A DNA stretch of 64,000 nucleotides, taken from NCBI GenBank assembly GCA_022495995.1, contig JAFEMH010000929.1:124001-188000 (forward strand), read 5' to 3'. The DNA comes from Adenophora triphylla var. japonica. Lineage: Eukaryota > Streptophyta > Magnoliopsida > Asterales > Campanulaceae. Shown here piece after piece: positions 9,328 through 21,230 of this stretch; within the stretch, counting starts at the first letter, position 1; every line of letters begins with the position of its first letter. The notes below the pieces were generated by a model. The model saw nothing but the letters and a program-made list of their open reading frames with translations, ran no database searches and was not told where the DNA came from. The position numbers and the translations under genes are program-made.

Positions 9328-11022
9328 CTAGGCATTGTCTGCGGAGTCTTTCTTACTTTTCTTGGGCATTGCTAGTTCGAATGCAGATTCGTCCCGCTTA
9401 TTTGTGGCAGGGATGCTGACATAGAGTTTTTCCAGTTCTTCCGCCAAAGAGGGGGTTTTCCCGAACCAGAATTCATTGTGAATAGTGGTGGTGGTGGGTC
9501 TGGGTAGAGTTGGTGCATCGAGAAATGCTCTTCTAACTGGGTTTGGCTTGAGGCCTCTGAACCATTCAAGGCTTTTTTGGAGCTTGTCCATTGTTGTCGA
9601 CCAGATTTGTTTGGCGCTGATCAACTCTGTCCCTTTCTCTATGTCTTCGTTCAAACTGTCAGCTTTCTTTGTGAAGTACCGGGCCATGTCGAAGCTGTAA
9701 GGGCGGAGGTCGGAGATTGCGTGCAAGCCTCTTTTGTCAGTAGCAGAGCGCTTCCGTGCATCTTTTCTGTTTTCCGCAGCGTCTTTGGGAGTGAGAACGT
9801 ATCCTAGGCCCTGGCGGGTATTTTGTTCCTTGACCTCGATGATTTGTTGGGTACCTTGATGGCATTTTCCCAAACCAAGCCCCGGGATGTAGATCATGAG
9901 CTTCATCATCTTCATTGTAGATGGGATCCAGTCCCAAGTTAGGGGCAGGTCTATGTGGCATACCTGGGCTTTTGGGCTTTCGACCGTGAACCCTGTCAGC
10001 ATCATATAATCGTTGTCGTGTTTGATTTCCAGGATCGGGATGCCGTTTGTGTTGGTGCTCTTAGGAGTTATGCTGTCGCAATAGATGATGGTGAGATCCG
10101 TTCCTTGGACGAACTTTACGTACTGGTGTAAGGTGGATGCCACCCCATTGATCTGGTGTAGCCAAGGGCGTCCCAAGATGGCAGTGAATGTGATTGAGAT
10201 GTCGATGACTTGGAAGTCTGTCGGGATCATCTGTTTTCTGAACCATAGGTTCAGCGTGGCTATCCCCAAGACGGAGCGAGATGTCGAGTCGTATGCTTTG
10301 ATCGTCTGAGTTGAAGGTTTCAGATCAGTTGGTTTGTTCCCTAGCAAGTCCATCATTTTGGATGGGAGGACGTTCATAGCTGATCCCCCGTCTACCAAGA
10401 CCCGAGGGAGGCGGCGCTCATCAAGTTGAATTGTTATGTAGAGAGGCTCGTTATGGTCAGCCCCAAATTTTGGGAGGTCGAGCTCTGTGAAAGTGATGAT
10501 GTTGATGTAGTGAACGTTGCCGATCATTTGGACCGCTTCATCTGGTGTTATGTTGATAGGTACCATGGTCTGGGCCAGGCTTTCCTCCAGCTTGAGTTTG
10601 TGCGGGTAAGAGGAAGTGAGTAAGGACCAGAGGGATATGTTAGCCTGGGTACGCTTGAGATGAGTTAAGATAGGGTCTTCAGCCTTTGGGTCAAGAGTTT
10701 CGGCTTCTTTGGCGTAGGGGCCCTTTTCGGTTCGAGGCTCAGGTGCGGCTGGCCTTTTGTCTGTCCTTGGAGGAATCACCGGGATTTGTTCGGAATGCGT
10801 CAGTACGTTCACCTCTGGCTTTGCTGCTTTGCTTGTCTCTCCTATTTCTGTCATGGGAGGGCCTTGGTTGGCATAGGGCCATGCTTCGCATTTTAGTTCG
10901 TTCAGAGTTATTGCTTTTGTTGAAGCGTCAATAGTGGCTTTGAGGTCCTTCCATGACAGGGGTTGGGGTATCTGGACCCTTGGGCCGTTGGTGGCAGTGC
11001 GGAGCTCGTCCCAACTAATCAT
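9328..11022 (-). pseudogene. Protease region of element A polyprotein (564 codons open)
   Basis: The retropepsin processes the gag-pol polyprotein. The active-site segment is VLVDGGSAMNVLP (Asp at residue 211 of this frame), followed at residues 282-289 by ILGRPWLH, the usual partner motif. Asp-Gly-Gly replaces the common Asp-Ser/Thr-Gly, as in several Tat-group proteins. Residues 1-130 are a proline- and charge-rich linker. Residues 360-564 are a long C-terminal extension without a known fold. This is the longest undamaged frame of element A. No capsid or CCHC knuckle precedes it, unlike B and D, so the capsid-nucleocapsid part was lost. Confidence 0.85.
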
Positions 11023-11202
11023 GGAACAGAAGTTTCCGTGGTCTTGTGCAGAGCTAGGCTGAGGAGATTTGCTGGAGTAGATGACGTAGTAGTCGAACTT
11101 TCTTGATGGTTCTCTGAGGGTTCCGACTATGGGATCGCCGGCTTCGTATCTCTTTTTCAGTTTTCGTTGAGAAGAGGGTTTCTTCTTTCTTAGAGGGCGA
11201 TC

Positions 11203-11625
11203 CTAGTTTATTTCGTCTTGGAAGTCCCTTTCCAGATAAGCGGTACAATCGTAGACGTCCCTCCGGATGTATTCATCATTTTGAGGTGGTATTGGGACCT
11301 CGGGATGTTGACTGGGCACGTCTTCCCTCGGGGGGTCTTGCGGTTTTATGTCGTAGCTGCAGGGTTCGTACGAGGGTAAGAGATTGAATTCCGGGAGAAA
11401 ATGTGAGACGTTAGGAGCTGCAGGAGCGGGTATATCTTTGGGAGCCCCAGGTGGTTGGGGGCTGGCTAATGTTCCGAAATGGTGCATGGTACCTTCGATC
11501 CAGGCCTGTTGCTCGCCTTGGCATTTTTCGAGGGCCATGACAGCTTTCCAAACTTCCTCCATCATCGGGAAATTTCTAGGGGGTAAGGTTTCGTTTCCCT
11601 GGTTGTTATTTGCAGAACTGGCCAT
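11203..11625 (-). pseudogene. gag: N-terminal gag fragment of element A (capsid deleted)
   Basis: An open frame of 140 residues starts at the ATG at 11623-11625, soon after the leader. It is rich in Pro, Gln and Asn and resembles the variable N-terminus of Tat gag proteins by position and composition only. A stop at 11203 and a short out-of-frame bridge lead directly into the protease frame. The roughly 250-residue capsid and the CCHC motif that should lie between are absent. Compare the complete gag of element D at 35733-37628. Confidence 0.55.
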
Positions 11626-12906
11626 GGGGAGTTGACGGACTGCCCTGTTGGCTGTACTGGGAAGGATGTTGGACCTTGCGTCTTTGACACTGGGAGAATA
11701 GTTCCCGGGTACTCTAGATCACTCTCGGTTTGCTGGAGGGGGTGACGGGTAAGGTTTAGACATGGAAAGGCCTTTTTGGATAAAAGGGGGAAAGCTCATG
11801 TGACATGCAGTTTCCGTTATTTATTTATGATTTTTTTTTCTTGTTTTAATTTACTTAAAACAGTGTTTTCACAGAATCCTAGGTAGGTTGGAAAAGATTG
11901 CTCTTCTTTTTCGCAACTATGCTATATCCTGGGTCAGTGAAGACCATCTGTGTGGATATAAGCCCCTCGTTTTGCACCTGTATTTCGACATCCCTAGGTG
12001 GACAGCCCCTGGCGAGGGTCCTATAGGGCAAGCGGTTTCCACCGGCCTAAAAGAAAAATCGAACCTAAGGACCGAGCCTGTCATGTTCGTTTTAATGCGT
12101 CGGCCATGTGAATAGTGAGCCGAGCCGGCACCTGAGTCAAGATCGAGTCGAGAGTTTGGCATGACCTCTCTTTACCTTGCTTGCGCAAGGGATCTGTGAC
12201 GTTAGGCGTTGGCTAGGTCATATTGTCATGGCTGACGTATTAAAGGCTTGATGACATGGTGTCACGTGGGCATGGATGTATATCCGGGACGGAGCATTGT
12301 CTGGGTGTAGCTTCGAAAATCAAGATCCGGTCAAGATTTTAGCATGACCTTTCATCGCTTTGCTTGCGCAAGGGATCTTGAGTTCCGAGCTTCGGCCCAG
12401 AAGATGGCCGGCATGGGATATGTATCTAGGCTGTATGACATGGACTGGGTAAAAACCAACCGAGTCTGGACAGAGTGTGACGCAAGCGTGCAGGATTGAC
12501 ACTGGCTAGGGTGGGATGTTTGGAATGATCCCGTGCGCATCCAAGAGGCCTAGGATGACCAAACGGACTTCAACTGAGACCACCTCGGGTTGAGGGTTGT
12601 AGTGTGCAGTGTATCCAAGGCAGCAAGTGCGCGTAGCGTGCGGTGTACCGAGGCAGCAGTGCGAGTAGTGTGCGGTCACTAAAATTCTTTTTCTGAGTAA
12701 AACATAAATTTTTTTGAAGAATTTTAAATGTATGTACACAGATATATATTGATGCATTTTTTTGTATTTTTATTTTTTTGTAAAATAAAAAGTAAAGCAC
12801 ATGCACACACACACAACAGTTAAAGAAAGGGGTAAAATGAAAGTTTGACCCTCATCATCGTTTTAAAAATCTTTTGTTTTTTTTTTAAAGTTTTTAAAAC
12901 AAAATA
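11626..12906 (-). other. Untranslated leader of element A
   Basis: About 1.3 kb between primer-binding site and gag, without a supportable gene. It contains two related blocks with CATGACCT...CTTGCTTGCGCAAGGGATC (12161-12193 and 12342-12375), each with the palindrome CTTGCGCAAG. GCAGCAAGTGCGCGTAG-like repeats lie at 12600-12680, and there are AT-rich homopolymer runs. Long leaders are usual in Tat elements. Confidence 0.6.
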
Positions 12907-12925
12907 TCCCGATCAGAGTCGCCAA
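12907..12925 (-). other. Primer-binding site of element A
   Basis: One base inside the 5' LTR the minus strand reads TTGGCGACTCTGATCGGG. The element D site is TGGCGACTCTGCTGGGGA, the form usual for Tat/Ogre elements and, from memory, assigned to a tRNA-Arg. The A copy has drifted at about three positions. Confidence 0.7.
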
Positions 12926-12926
12926 C

Positions 12927-14205
12927 TGAAATTACCCGGATCCGACTCGCGTGCAGGCCCCGGCATCTCACATTGTTGGGAGGTGTCTCGCTGCGTTTTT
13001 TGCTTGTAGAGTCGCCACGCCGTTTTGATTTAGCCCAAAACATTGAAAAAAGGCTTAGTTTTAAAACTGTTGTTGTGTGATGAGATTTTTGAGTTCGGAG
13101 GTCAGATTACTCCTCGGGAAGGGCATAGTAAATGCACACCCGAGTTGCCTCGTAAAAATAAGTCTTTCGGTACCCCTTCCTTCTTTAAATGTTGTGTGTG
13201 TGTGTATGTGATTTTAAAAATGCATGTTGTATCTGATATCTACATTGTACACTACGTATTGAAATGTATTAAAATAGTGTTGGAAGGAAGCCTTACCAAT
13301 GTTGGTTCGTGTTTGTCTTCCGCTTGGGGAATAGTGTTTGAGTGTTGAATAGTGCTTCTGGACGGATCGGGATGGCGTCGAGACGTGCCGCTGTCTGCGG
13401 ACAGAGCTTCGGCGTGCTTCGGGTTTGTCAGGTGTGTACTCGGGCAGAGTTTCGTCGTGCGTTGGGATCACAAGGATCGTTGACTGGACTCAGGCAGAGG
13501 TTCGTCGTGCGTCGGGATCGTCGGTTGCGCTCGGGCAGAGTTCTGGCGTGCATCAGGATCGTCGGTTGTGCTCAGAAAGGGCCGGGACACCTCGGGATGG
13601 ACCGGAATGCCTTAGGATGGATTGGTAGGGCTTCGGGATGGATTGGTAAGGCTTCGAGATGCCTCGGGAGTGCCTCGGGGCAGCTCGGGAGCATCTCGGA
13701 AGCGCTCGGCAGGGCTTCGGAGTACCACAAGGGGCCTCGAAATGCCCCGAAGGGAACCAAAAAGGATCGGGATTACCCCGAAGGGTCTTAGAGGGGCTGC
13801 CTGAAGGCTGGGAGAGAGAGGAGAAGAGGGAGGTGTGAAAATTATGAGGGGGGAGCCCTCTATTTATAGGGTCCAGATTCTGGCAAGGTTTGTCGCACGA
13901 CACTGGCAACCATTACCATTTTTTGGTTTTCCTGGATTTAAGGGAATATTGTGGACTTTAAGGGAATTTTGTAATAATTATGTCTCTTGGCAGAGTGAGT
14001 CGCACGACACAAGACACCATCCCCATATTTTCCAAAATTCCTAAGAAGTCATTTTGTGCTTTTTTATCCCAGAAAGGTCCCCCTTTGGTTTGGTTGGTGG
14101 TTTTTGGGTTTTTTGAAGGCTACGGGTGTTTGAGATCACATTTGTGTGAGTCTGCGGTGCTTCCCGTGCATTTCGAAGAGAGTGATCCAGATTGGGGTAC
14201 TTACA
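12927..14205 (-). repeat. 5' LTR of element A (1,279 bp)
   Basis: On the minus strand it starts TGTAAGTACCCC (14205) and ends GGGTAATTTCA (12927), next to the primer-binding site. The TATA box is TATAAATA (13868-13861). U3 carries GTCGCACGAC at 13892-13901 and 13999-14008. The transcribed part has GC-rich repeats at 13378-13720 and a (TG)n tract near 13193. The LTR of element B at 45087-46521 is a close relative with the same ends, TATA context and repeat region. Confidence 0.9.
13378..13720. repeat. Degenerate GC-rich tandem repeats inside the element A LTR
   Basis: About four units of roughly 44 bp contain GGCAGAGTTTCGTCGTGCGT, followed by units with GGGATGGATTGGTAAGGCTT and TGCCTCGGGAG. 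The homologous place in the element B LTR (45560-45910) shows the same kind of repeats with different copy numbers, so this segment changes length quickly. ORFs here on both strands are by-products of the repeat. Confidence 0.75.
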
Positions 14206-14210
14206 GGGTG

Positions 14211-15280
14211 GAGTCAACTCTGAAATAATTCCCGTGCGTTTGTCAAACTCTTGGCTCAAATACTCACCACCAAGATCGGATCGAAATGCTTTAATTGTTT
14301 TGCCAAGTTGATTTTTGTACTTCATTTTGAAATATTCTAAACATCTTAAATGATTCACTTTTGGACTTCATCAGATAGACATAGCCATATTTAGATAAGT
14401 CAACGGTTAATGTAATGAAATACCGAAATCCTCCCCTAGCAATGCTGCTCATTGGTGCACATACATCGATATGTATTAGGCTCAATAAGTCACTAGCCCT
14501 TTCATTACTCTTAGTGTAGGGTTGTTTGGTCATTTTGCCCAATAAACAAGATTCGCATATCTCATTTGATTCATAATCATGTGAGTCTAACATTCCATCT
14601 TTGTGGAGTTTAGAGATGCGTTTCTCGTTTATATGACCAAGCCGGCAATGCTACATGAACGAGTTGTTCACGTCATTCGGTTTAGACTTCTTGTCCACAT
14701 GATAAACATTTTCAACACTATTTTAGTTCTCATCAATATAAAGAACATAAAGGCCATTAAATGAATTTGCAATACCATAAAGCATATCATTTAAATAAAT
14801 ATAAAACTTCTTATTCTTAATAAGAAAATCATACCCTTCATTATCCAAACAAGAAAAGGAAATAATATTTCTACTCAAATCGGGAACATAGTAGCAATTG
14901 TTCAAAACAAGTACTAAACCACTAGGTAAAGTTACATCATATGTCCCTACGGCTAGTGCAACAACTCTTCCTCCATTCCCCACACGTAGGTCAACTTCAC
15001 CTTGTTTGAGTAGCTTTCTATTCCTTAGTCCCTGCACATTTAAACAAATGTGAGATCCACATCCGATATCTAATACCCATGAACTAGAAACAAAAAGGAA
15101 AATGTCTATCATATAGATACTTGAATCAGAAGCAATCACATTGCCCTTCTTCGCCTTTAGGCCTTCCTTGTAAGCCTTGCAGTTGCGCTTCCAATGACCA
15201 ACCTCTTGGCAATGGTAGCAAACTGTATCCTTTTGAGACTCTTTGGGAGCCTATGCGGCAACATCAACTTTTGCCTTAGG
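14211..15280 (-). pseudogene. pol: Copia-1 nucleocapsid, protease and integrase N-terminal part
   Basis: Visible in order on the minus strand: CCHC knuckle CYHCQEVGHWKRNC (about 15220-15180), retropepsin VLDIGCGSHIC (Gly-Cys-Gly context; the normal Thr is Ile here), GAG-pre-integrase HCRLGHINEKRISKLHKDG, and integrase Zn region ICESCLLGKMTKQPY. The core start follows with IHIDVCAPM and FITLTVDLSKYGYVYLMKS, where the expected FTDD reads LTVD. Then comes GGEYLSQEF, after which element A interrupts. Stops occur at about 14724 and 14650. The active-site changes alone would inactivate it. Copia-2 (41362-43110) preserves the same stretch better. Confidence 0.92.
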
Positions 15281-15285
15281 TTTAG

Positions 15286-16860
15286 TGATGGATATGGTTT
15301 TACCCATCCAAAAGATATGTTCCTAAGCTTATTTTCTGTTCAAAACCTTGAGAATTTAATGTATATTTTAGTGTTTTGATAGTTCAGGGACTGAAGTGAA
15401 ACAATGCTGAAGATAGAAGATTTGAACCTACTTTGGAAGTTTTGGGACCAAAATGCAATTCTGAAAAGCGGAGGACTAAAAGGAAATTATGAAGTTCAAG
15501 GGACAAACTGTAAATCTTGAAAGTTTAGGGACCTAATTGCAAATTTGGAAAATCGAGGATTAATTTGATTTTATGAAAGTCAGGGGCCAAAGTAAAAATA
15601 TAATAATTCAAGGACGAAAGTGCGAAAGCAAAAATTAGAGTGATCAAAGTTCGACTTGGCAATTGTCGCGAAACGAATTCAAATTGGGACAAAATCAAAA
15701 ACAAGGCTTGCTCAAAAATGGGGCCACGGCACAACAAAATGGCCAAGCAAGCTGAGAGTGGCCGGCCATTGCAGGCGAGGCTGGCCGAGACTTGGCGTGG
15801 CTGGGGCTGTGTCTTGGGCGGTCGCTGAAGCTGAAGTGGGCGGCCGCACAAAATGAAATACCAAGGCCATGAGACTCTGTTGTGTTAGGCGACCGCATAG
15901 CCCATGTGAGCGACCGCCCAAGTGAAGGCCGGGCGGATTGGGCCGGACTGAAGGACGAATCGGGCTTGGATTTAGCTTGGCTTGGCTTGATTCCTGTGCC
16001 TGTTCCACGTCTGAAATTTTGGTTAAATAGAAAACACTTTAGTATTTTCTTTTTTTATGCTTTGTTTGAAAAGAGCAACCTGCATTTTTTTGTTCCAGGA
16101 TCTGAATAGAAGGTTTTATCTTTCTTTCTTTTATTTCAATAATTTTTATTATGAGTAGCTAAGTTTTTATTGATTTGCGGATTAGGAATAACCTTACATG
16201 ATCTTTATGCTATGGCTTTTCATTCTTAATTCAATTTCTTTTTAGAGTGGTAAAATAGTTTTAATCCGTTCTAGGGTTTCAGATTTATGTTAAGATATTT
16301 TTGGCCCTAGAATTTATGGGTATCCATTGCTACGGTAACTCGGGCATAGATACATGACTGTTATTTTACTACTTAAACCGAATTGAGGACGTAACTGAAA
16401 TCAATTGGTTTAGGTTCAATTATTATTTTGATCTTCATGAGTTCTTTGATTAGTATATATACATAACTGGAAGTTTAATAAAAGAAGTATATTTGAGTTG
16501 CAAATCGCACACCAAACCGTCCCAACTCATGATTTCGTGAATGAACCCTAGAATGAAATTGATGTCTTCTTTAGGTGATAAAATAGCATAAAGTGAATGT
16601 ATTGTGAAACCCAATCCGTGAATCACGTTGTCATTCTTGATTTCAATCCTTTGTTTTATTTTCATTAGTTTAATTTATTTGGTTTTCAATATTAGGTTAA
16701 TCAACCAAAGTCAAAAACCCCCTGGTTACTTTACACTAATTAAATCAACTTGTTAATTCATTCAAGTCTCTGTGGATTCGACCCTTGCTTGTGCATACTA
16801 CTACAACGGTAGCTAGTACACTTGCTAGGTATTTTATTACAAGAGGATTTTTATCCATCA
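15286..16860 (+). repeat. 5' LTR of the Athila-like element
   Basis: Starts TGATGGATATGG and ends TTTTTATCCATCA. The segment 15757-15935 is a cluster of CG-rich inverted motifs (GGCCGGCC, GGGCGGTCGC, GGGCGGCCGC, GCGACCGCCC). ORFs within (for example minus 15525-16008) are repeated in the other LTR and are not supported as genes. Confidence 0.95.
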
Positions 16861-16886
16861 AGTTTTTGACGTCGTTGCCGGGGACT
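16861..16886 (+). other. Primer-binding site of the Athila-like element
   Basis: Immediately after the LTR the sequence runs TTTTTGACGTCGTTGCCGGG, followed by GACTTG. The Athila consensus from memory is TGGCGCCGTTGCCGGGGA, complementary to tRNA-Asp. Two positions differ. Confidence 0.75.
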
Positions 16887-17007
16887 TGTTGTCTTTTAAC
16901 AAGTTAATTTAGGCAATGTAAATAATTTCTTTTATTTATTTTTGTTTTTTTAGTGTACATAATTTTCTTTTATTACTTTTATTGTTATTTCTTTTTGGGA
17001 CTCAAGA

Positions 17008-17454
17008 ATGAATAGAATGAATAATTATAGCATGTATGGGTCGGGTCAAAATTGTGGGTCTTATTCTCATGCTACTAATGCTTGTCCCTCTAGGACATAT
17101 TTTTCTGAATATTATCCACATGTACAAGAAAGAAATTATTTCCAGTCATGGCAACCTCCGTATGGTATTCCTCCCAACTCGTATAACCAAGGGTGGAAAA
17201 ATTATTCAAACATGACGTGGAATGAGCGAGAGCCAATGTACTATGACCCATCACCTCCGCCACCTCAAAAGCAATATTGGGAGGAACAATTGAAAGAGAT
17301 GAAAGAGAAGAGAATGGAACAAGAGAAACAGACTGAAGCAGTATTGAGTAAGATAGATGGACACATTGACACAATATTGAAGGCATTGAGGAAGCAAGAA
17401 TCGGATTCAAGTCTAATTCAGCCTGATCATGTTGAGTCAATCACCACGCTTTGA
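17008..17454 (+). pseudogene. gag: Gag-like fragment of the Athila-like element (148 codons)
   Basis: The frame begins MNRMNNYSMYGSGQ and includes NCGSYSHATNACPS, a remnant of the zinc knuckle CxxCGSYDHATNxCP of Athila/Tat gag. It continues with YNQGWKNYSNMTWNERE, a usual sequence after that knuckle, a proline run and a Glu/Lys/Gln-rich coiled-coil-like helix (residues 90-125). The first cysteine pair is incomplete. The frame stops at 17452; weaker coding potential continues (17455-18145). The capsid is missing, so the product could at most be a truncated nucleocapsid-like peptide. Confidence 0.6.
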
Positions 17455-18145
17455 GATGAGAGTTCCATAAGCTATGAGGTACATTCTTCTTCTCACACCG
17501 CTCTGGTACATACTCCTGCTGTTAGCTGTTATTCTGAAGAGACATCTTCAACCCTAGTTTGGTATACGAATGATGATGGGGAAGAGTGTGTTTATGATTC
17601 AGCTTTTCATTTACCACCGCTAGAACAAAAGCAAATCACGAAGAAATCAAAGGGGAATTTTGTCTATGAAATCCCCAATGATGACTCTAAGGATGAATCA
17701 CTTTGTGTTAGTTCAAGTGGGTATATAGAGAGGGAGGATGTAGAGAATTTAGAGAAGACATAGCATGAACAAGCCATTGAGGAGCCTGAGTTAGCTCTGT
17801 ATGGTGGTGAAGGGTGGGTCAATGATTCGGTGCAAGGTGGTGCGCTCATATCTGACAAGGCTAATGAATGTGGCCATAGTGAAAATCCTATCCTTCACCT
17901 TGGAAATGAAGAAAAATTGGCAATCATTCTTGTACCTCCCCTATTTTTGAAGGTGAAGAAAGTGGCAAGAGTTTGAAAGAGAAGAAGCCCAAGAAGTTGA
18001 AATGTCAAAAATTTTGTTGGGCACAAAAAAATATCAAAGCTCGAGGAATTTACATGGGGCATGAACTGAACATAAGGACCCACGAAACCATGAAGTGGGC
18101 CAAAGGACGAAAGGTGAAGTCCAAATTGGAGCAATGGTCGGGCTA
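17455..18145 (+). pseudogene. Decayed coding continuation of the Athila-like interior
   Basis: Reading on from the gag fragment, an acidic stretch (YTNDDGEECVYDSAFHLPPL, NFVYEIPNDDS) is followed by stops and then a terminal segment. That segment, MGHELNIRTHETMKWAKGRK (about 18055-18115), ends in a stop next to GGTCGGGCTAA. The same terminal segment occurs at 24632-24706. Immediately downstream stands the TTGGGAGGCAACCCA motif (18169-18183) usual after the coding part of Athila-type elements. No known function. Confidence 0.5.
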
Positions 18146-19649
18146 ACGACCTTAACCAAATGCGCTAATTGGGAGGCAACCCAAGTAGGTACGTGTTAAT
18201 TGCTTTATTTATTTGATTTGTTGTGTCATATCGTCTTTTGAACCCGAGACATGTGTTTGTTCTCTTTGCTATGAGGACATAGCATGTTTTGAGTTTGGGG
18301 GTAGATATCTCTCTGAGTTTGTGGGTTTATAGGAGAGTGTATATAGTGTCACCCTCCAAAAAAAATAGAAAATTTTAAAATTTTTGTTCTCATTATATTT
18401 TAGGAAATTGACCAACGTCCTTGATGATTTGAGGGTTTTTGATTGAGTTTTGCTAGTTTGTGCCAATTTGAATATGTTAATTAGAATTGCATTAAAACAT
18501 GTAAAACACAATTGCACCACCATTCACTTCCATCATATTTCTTGATCATGGTCATTAATTTAGGTGTCCTTTATGGGTTCACTTTGACATACTCGGGGGT
18601 CCTAGAACATGGTTGCACGCTTGTCAATAACAAATCAATAGATTGCTTGATATTTATGGCTTCTATTTCTTGGACAACCCTCTTGTGAGCCTTCGACTTT
18701 CTCGTCACTAACTATATATGAATTGTCGCTTGATCCCTTTTTGAGCCTTTTTAGAAAGAATGGAATATTTAGACCACCATTCGCCTTCATTTGATGCCTA
18801 CTCCCTAGCCCTTGACACCTATAATAGGTTTATCCTACCTTTGCAAGAATGTGGAATTGGAAAAGTTCAAGTTTGGGGGTTACATAGGGAAATTATGGGA
18901 ATGAGTGAGAAAGGTCAAAAATTGTGAAGGGGATATGCATTGTATAAAAGAGGGCGAAAAAAAAGAAAAAAAAAATTTGCCCCCTAATTTTGTGAAGTAT
19001 GTTTGATAAGTGACATTTATTGAGAGAGGAAATGCTTTCAACCCCAAGTGTATAAAGTATGACAAAGTCTAGTTTGAGGGTTGAAGCATTGGGGAAACAA
19101 AGGTGAGCGGAAAAGCTGAAATTCCGGAAGGAGTATTATGCAATGGAAGGCGTTTAATTTCACATTATTGTGTTTGTATGTCCATTCCTTCGTTTGTAGC
19201 CGTGAACCTATCCCCACAATTGTTGTGGACTTAACCTAAAGCCATTATTTTTGTTCAATATTGAGTAATCGGGTTGACAAGTGCGTAATCGTGCATATGA
19301 GTATCCTTGTAAATTGTATTGTTATCTGTGATGTAGGGCATGTCTTAGTGAACCCATAAACAATCTTATCTTAGTGATCATGATCTCCCATATTCCATTC
19401 ATCATTCAGGCCGAGGTGAAAAATTGTGGGTTAGATGCATTAATGTAATTGTAATTACATATTCTTATTGGCACTTGTTTAGCATATTTACGTGAGAATC
19501 TGATACTTGTTTGGCCGACAACCTTGTATAAATTGAGAACATATCAAAAATATTTTGTGTTGATTGTTTTTTATTTGTTGGGGTAGTTTTATTTTTTGTT
19601 TAAGTTTTGTTTTACTCGAGGACGAGCAAAAGGTAAGTTTGGGGGTATT
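18146..19649 (+). other. 3' untranslated region and polypurine tract of the Athila-like element
   Basis: About 1.5 kb AT-rich, no gene seen. It begins with the conserved TTGGGAGGCAACCCA and contains several CTCGAGGACGAGCAA-type and AAGTTTGGGGGT blocks. The tract AGTTTGGGGGTATT (19636-19649) directly precedes the 3' LTR and serves as the polypurine tract. Confidence 0.7.
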
Positions 19650-21225
19650 TGATGGATATGGTTTTACCCATCCAAAAGATATGTCCCTAACCTTATTTTC
19701 TGTTCAAAACCTTGAGAATTTAATGTATATTTTAGTGTTTTGATAGTTCAGGGACTGAAGTGAAACAATGCTGAAAATAGAAGATTTGAACCTACTTTGA
19801 AAGTTTTGGAACCAAAATGCCATTCTGAAAAGCGGAGGACTAAACGAAAATTAAGAAGTTCAAGGGCCAAACTGTAAATCTAGGAAGTTCAGTGACCTAA
19901 TTGCAAATTTGGAAAATAGAGGATTAATTTGATTTTATGAAAGTCAGGGGCCAAAGTAAAAATATAATAATTCAAGGACGAAAGTGTGAAAGCAAAAATT
20001 AGAGTGATCAAAGTTCGACTTGGAAATTGTCGTGAAACGAATTCAAATTGGGACAAAAGCAAAAACAAGGCTTGCTCAAAAATGGGGCCACGGCACAGCA
20101 AAATGGCCAAGCAAGCTGAGAGTGGCCGGCCATTGCAGGCAAGGCTGACCGAGACTTGGCGTGGCTGGGCTGTGTCTTGGGCGGTCGCTGAAGCTGAAGT
20201 GGGCGGCCGCACAAAATGAAATACCAAGGCCATGAGCGTCTGTTGTGTTGGGCGACCGCGTAGCCCATGTGAGCGACCGCCCAAGTGAAGTCCTGGTGGA
20301 TTGGGCCGGATTGAAGGATGAATTGGGCTTGGATTTAGCTTGGCTTGGCTTGGTTCCTGTGCCTGTTCCACGTCTGAAATTTAGGTTAAATAGAAAACAC
20401 TCTAGTATTTTTCTTTTTTTATGCTTTGTTTGAAAAGAGCAACCTGCATTTTTTTGTTCCAGGATCTAAATAGAAGGTTTTATGTTTCTTTCTTTTATTT
20501 CAATAATTTTTATTATGAGTAGCTAAGTTTTTATTGATTTGCTGATTGGGAATAACATTACATGATCTTTATGTTATGGCTTTTCATTCTTAATTCAATT
20601 TCTTTTTAGAGTGGTAAAATAGTTTTAATCCGTTCTAGGGTTTCAGATTTTTGTTAAGATATTTTTTGCCCTAGAATTTATGGGTATCCATTGCTACGGT
20701 AACTAGGACATAGATACATGACCGTTATTTTACTACTTAAACCGAATTGAGGACGTAACTGAAATCAATTGGTTTAGGTTCAATTATTATTTTGATCTTC
20801 ATGAGTTCTTTGATTAGTATATATACGTAACTGGAAGTATAATAAAAGAAGAATATTTGAGTTGCAAATCGCACACCAAACCGTCCCAACTCATGATTTT
20901 GTGAATGAACCCTAGAATGAAATTGATATCTTCTTTAGGTGATAAAATAGCATAAAGTGAATGTATTGTGAAACCCAATCTGTGAATCCCGTTGTCATTC
21001 TTGATTTCAATCCTTTGTTTTATTTTCATTAGTTTAATTTATTTGCTTTTCAATATTAGGTTAATCTACCAAAGTCAAAAACCCCCCTGGTTACTTTACA
21101 CTAATTTAATCAACTTGTTAATTCACTCAAGTCTCTGTGGATTCGACCCTTGCTTGTGCATACTACTACAACGGTAGCTAGTACACTTGCTAGGTATTTT
21201 ATTACAAGAGGATTTTTATCCATCA
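19650..21225 (+). repeat. 3' LTR of the Athila-like element
   Basis: Same start and end as the 5' LTR and about 97% alike by eye, with scattered substitutions. It is followed by the duplication TTTAG and then copia-1 gag. Confidence 0.95.
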
Positions 21226-21230
21226 TTTAG

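Larger units (their letters stand above)
5396..14205 (-). mobile_element. Element A: Tat-lineage Ty3/gypsy retrotransposon (5' LTR to pol end)
   Basis: Read on the minus strand: 5' LTR (14205-12927), primer-binding site, leader, gag N-terminus (11625), protease (11022-9328), reverse transcriptase, RNase H, second archaeal-type RNase H, integrase (ends 5485). The dual RNase H marks the Tat group. The 3' UTR and 3' LTR are left of the window because element C is inserted at 5396. The 5' LTR abuts copia-1 inside an integrase codon run (14206), so A inserted into copia-1 with expected duplication GGGTG (14206-14210). The element is dead: capsid and nucleocapsid are missing and pol has several stops and frameshifts. 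Confidence 0.9.
15286..21225 (+). mobile_element. Athila-like non-autonomous LTR retrotransposon, complete (5,940 bp)
   Basis: Two LTRs of 1,575 and 1,576 bp with termini TGATGGAT...ATCCATCA flank a 2.8-kb interior. A 5-bp duplication TTTAG lies on both sides (15281-15285, 21226-21230). The primer-binding region reads TTTTTGACGTCGTTGCCGGGG and differs slightly from the TTTTTGGCGCCGTTGCCGGGG common in Athila elements. The interior codes only a gag-like fragment and lacks pol. The two LTRs are nearly identical, so the insertion is fairly young. It sits within the copia-1 gag-to-nucleocapsid region. Confidence 0.95.

Noticed and set aside
13342..13791. Plus- and minus-strand ORFs of 60-149 codons in the A and B LTRs
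   Set aside because: They fall in GC-rich LTR repeats, are not conserved in frame between the two LTRs, and have no domain.
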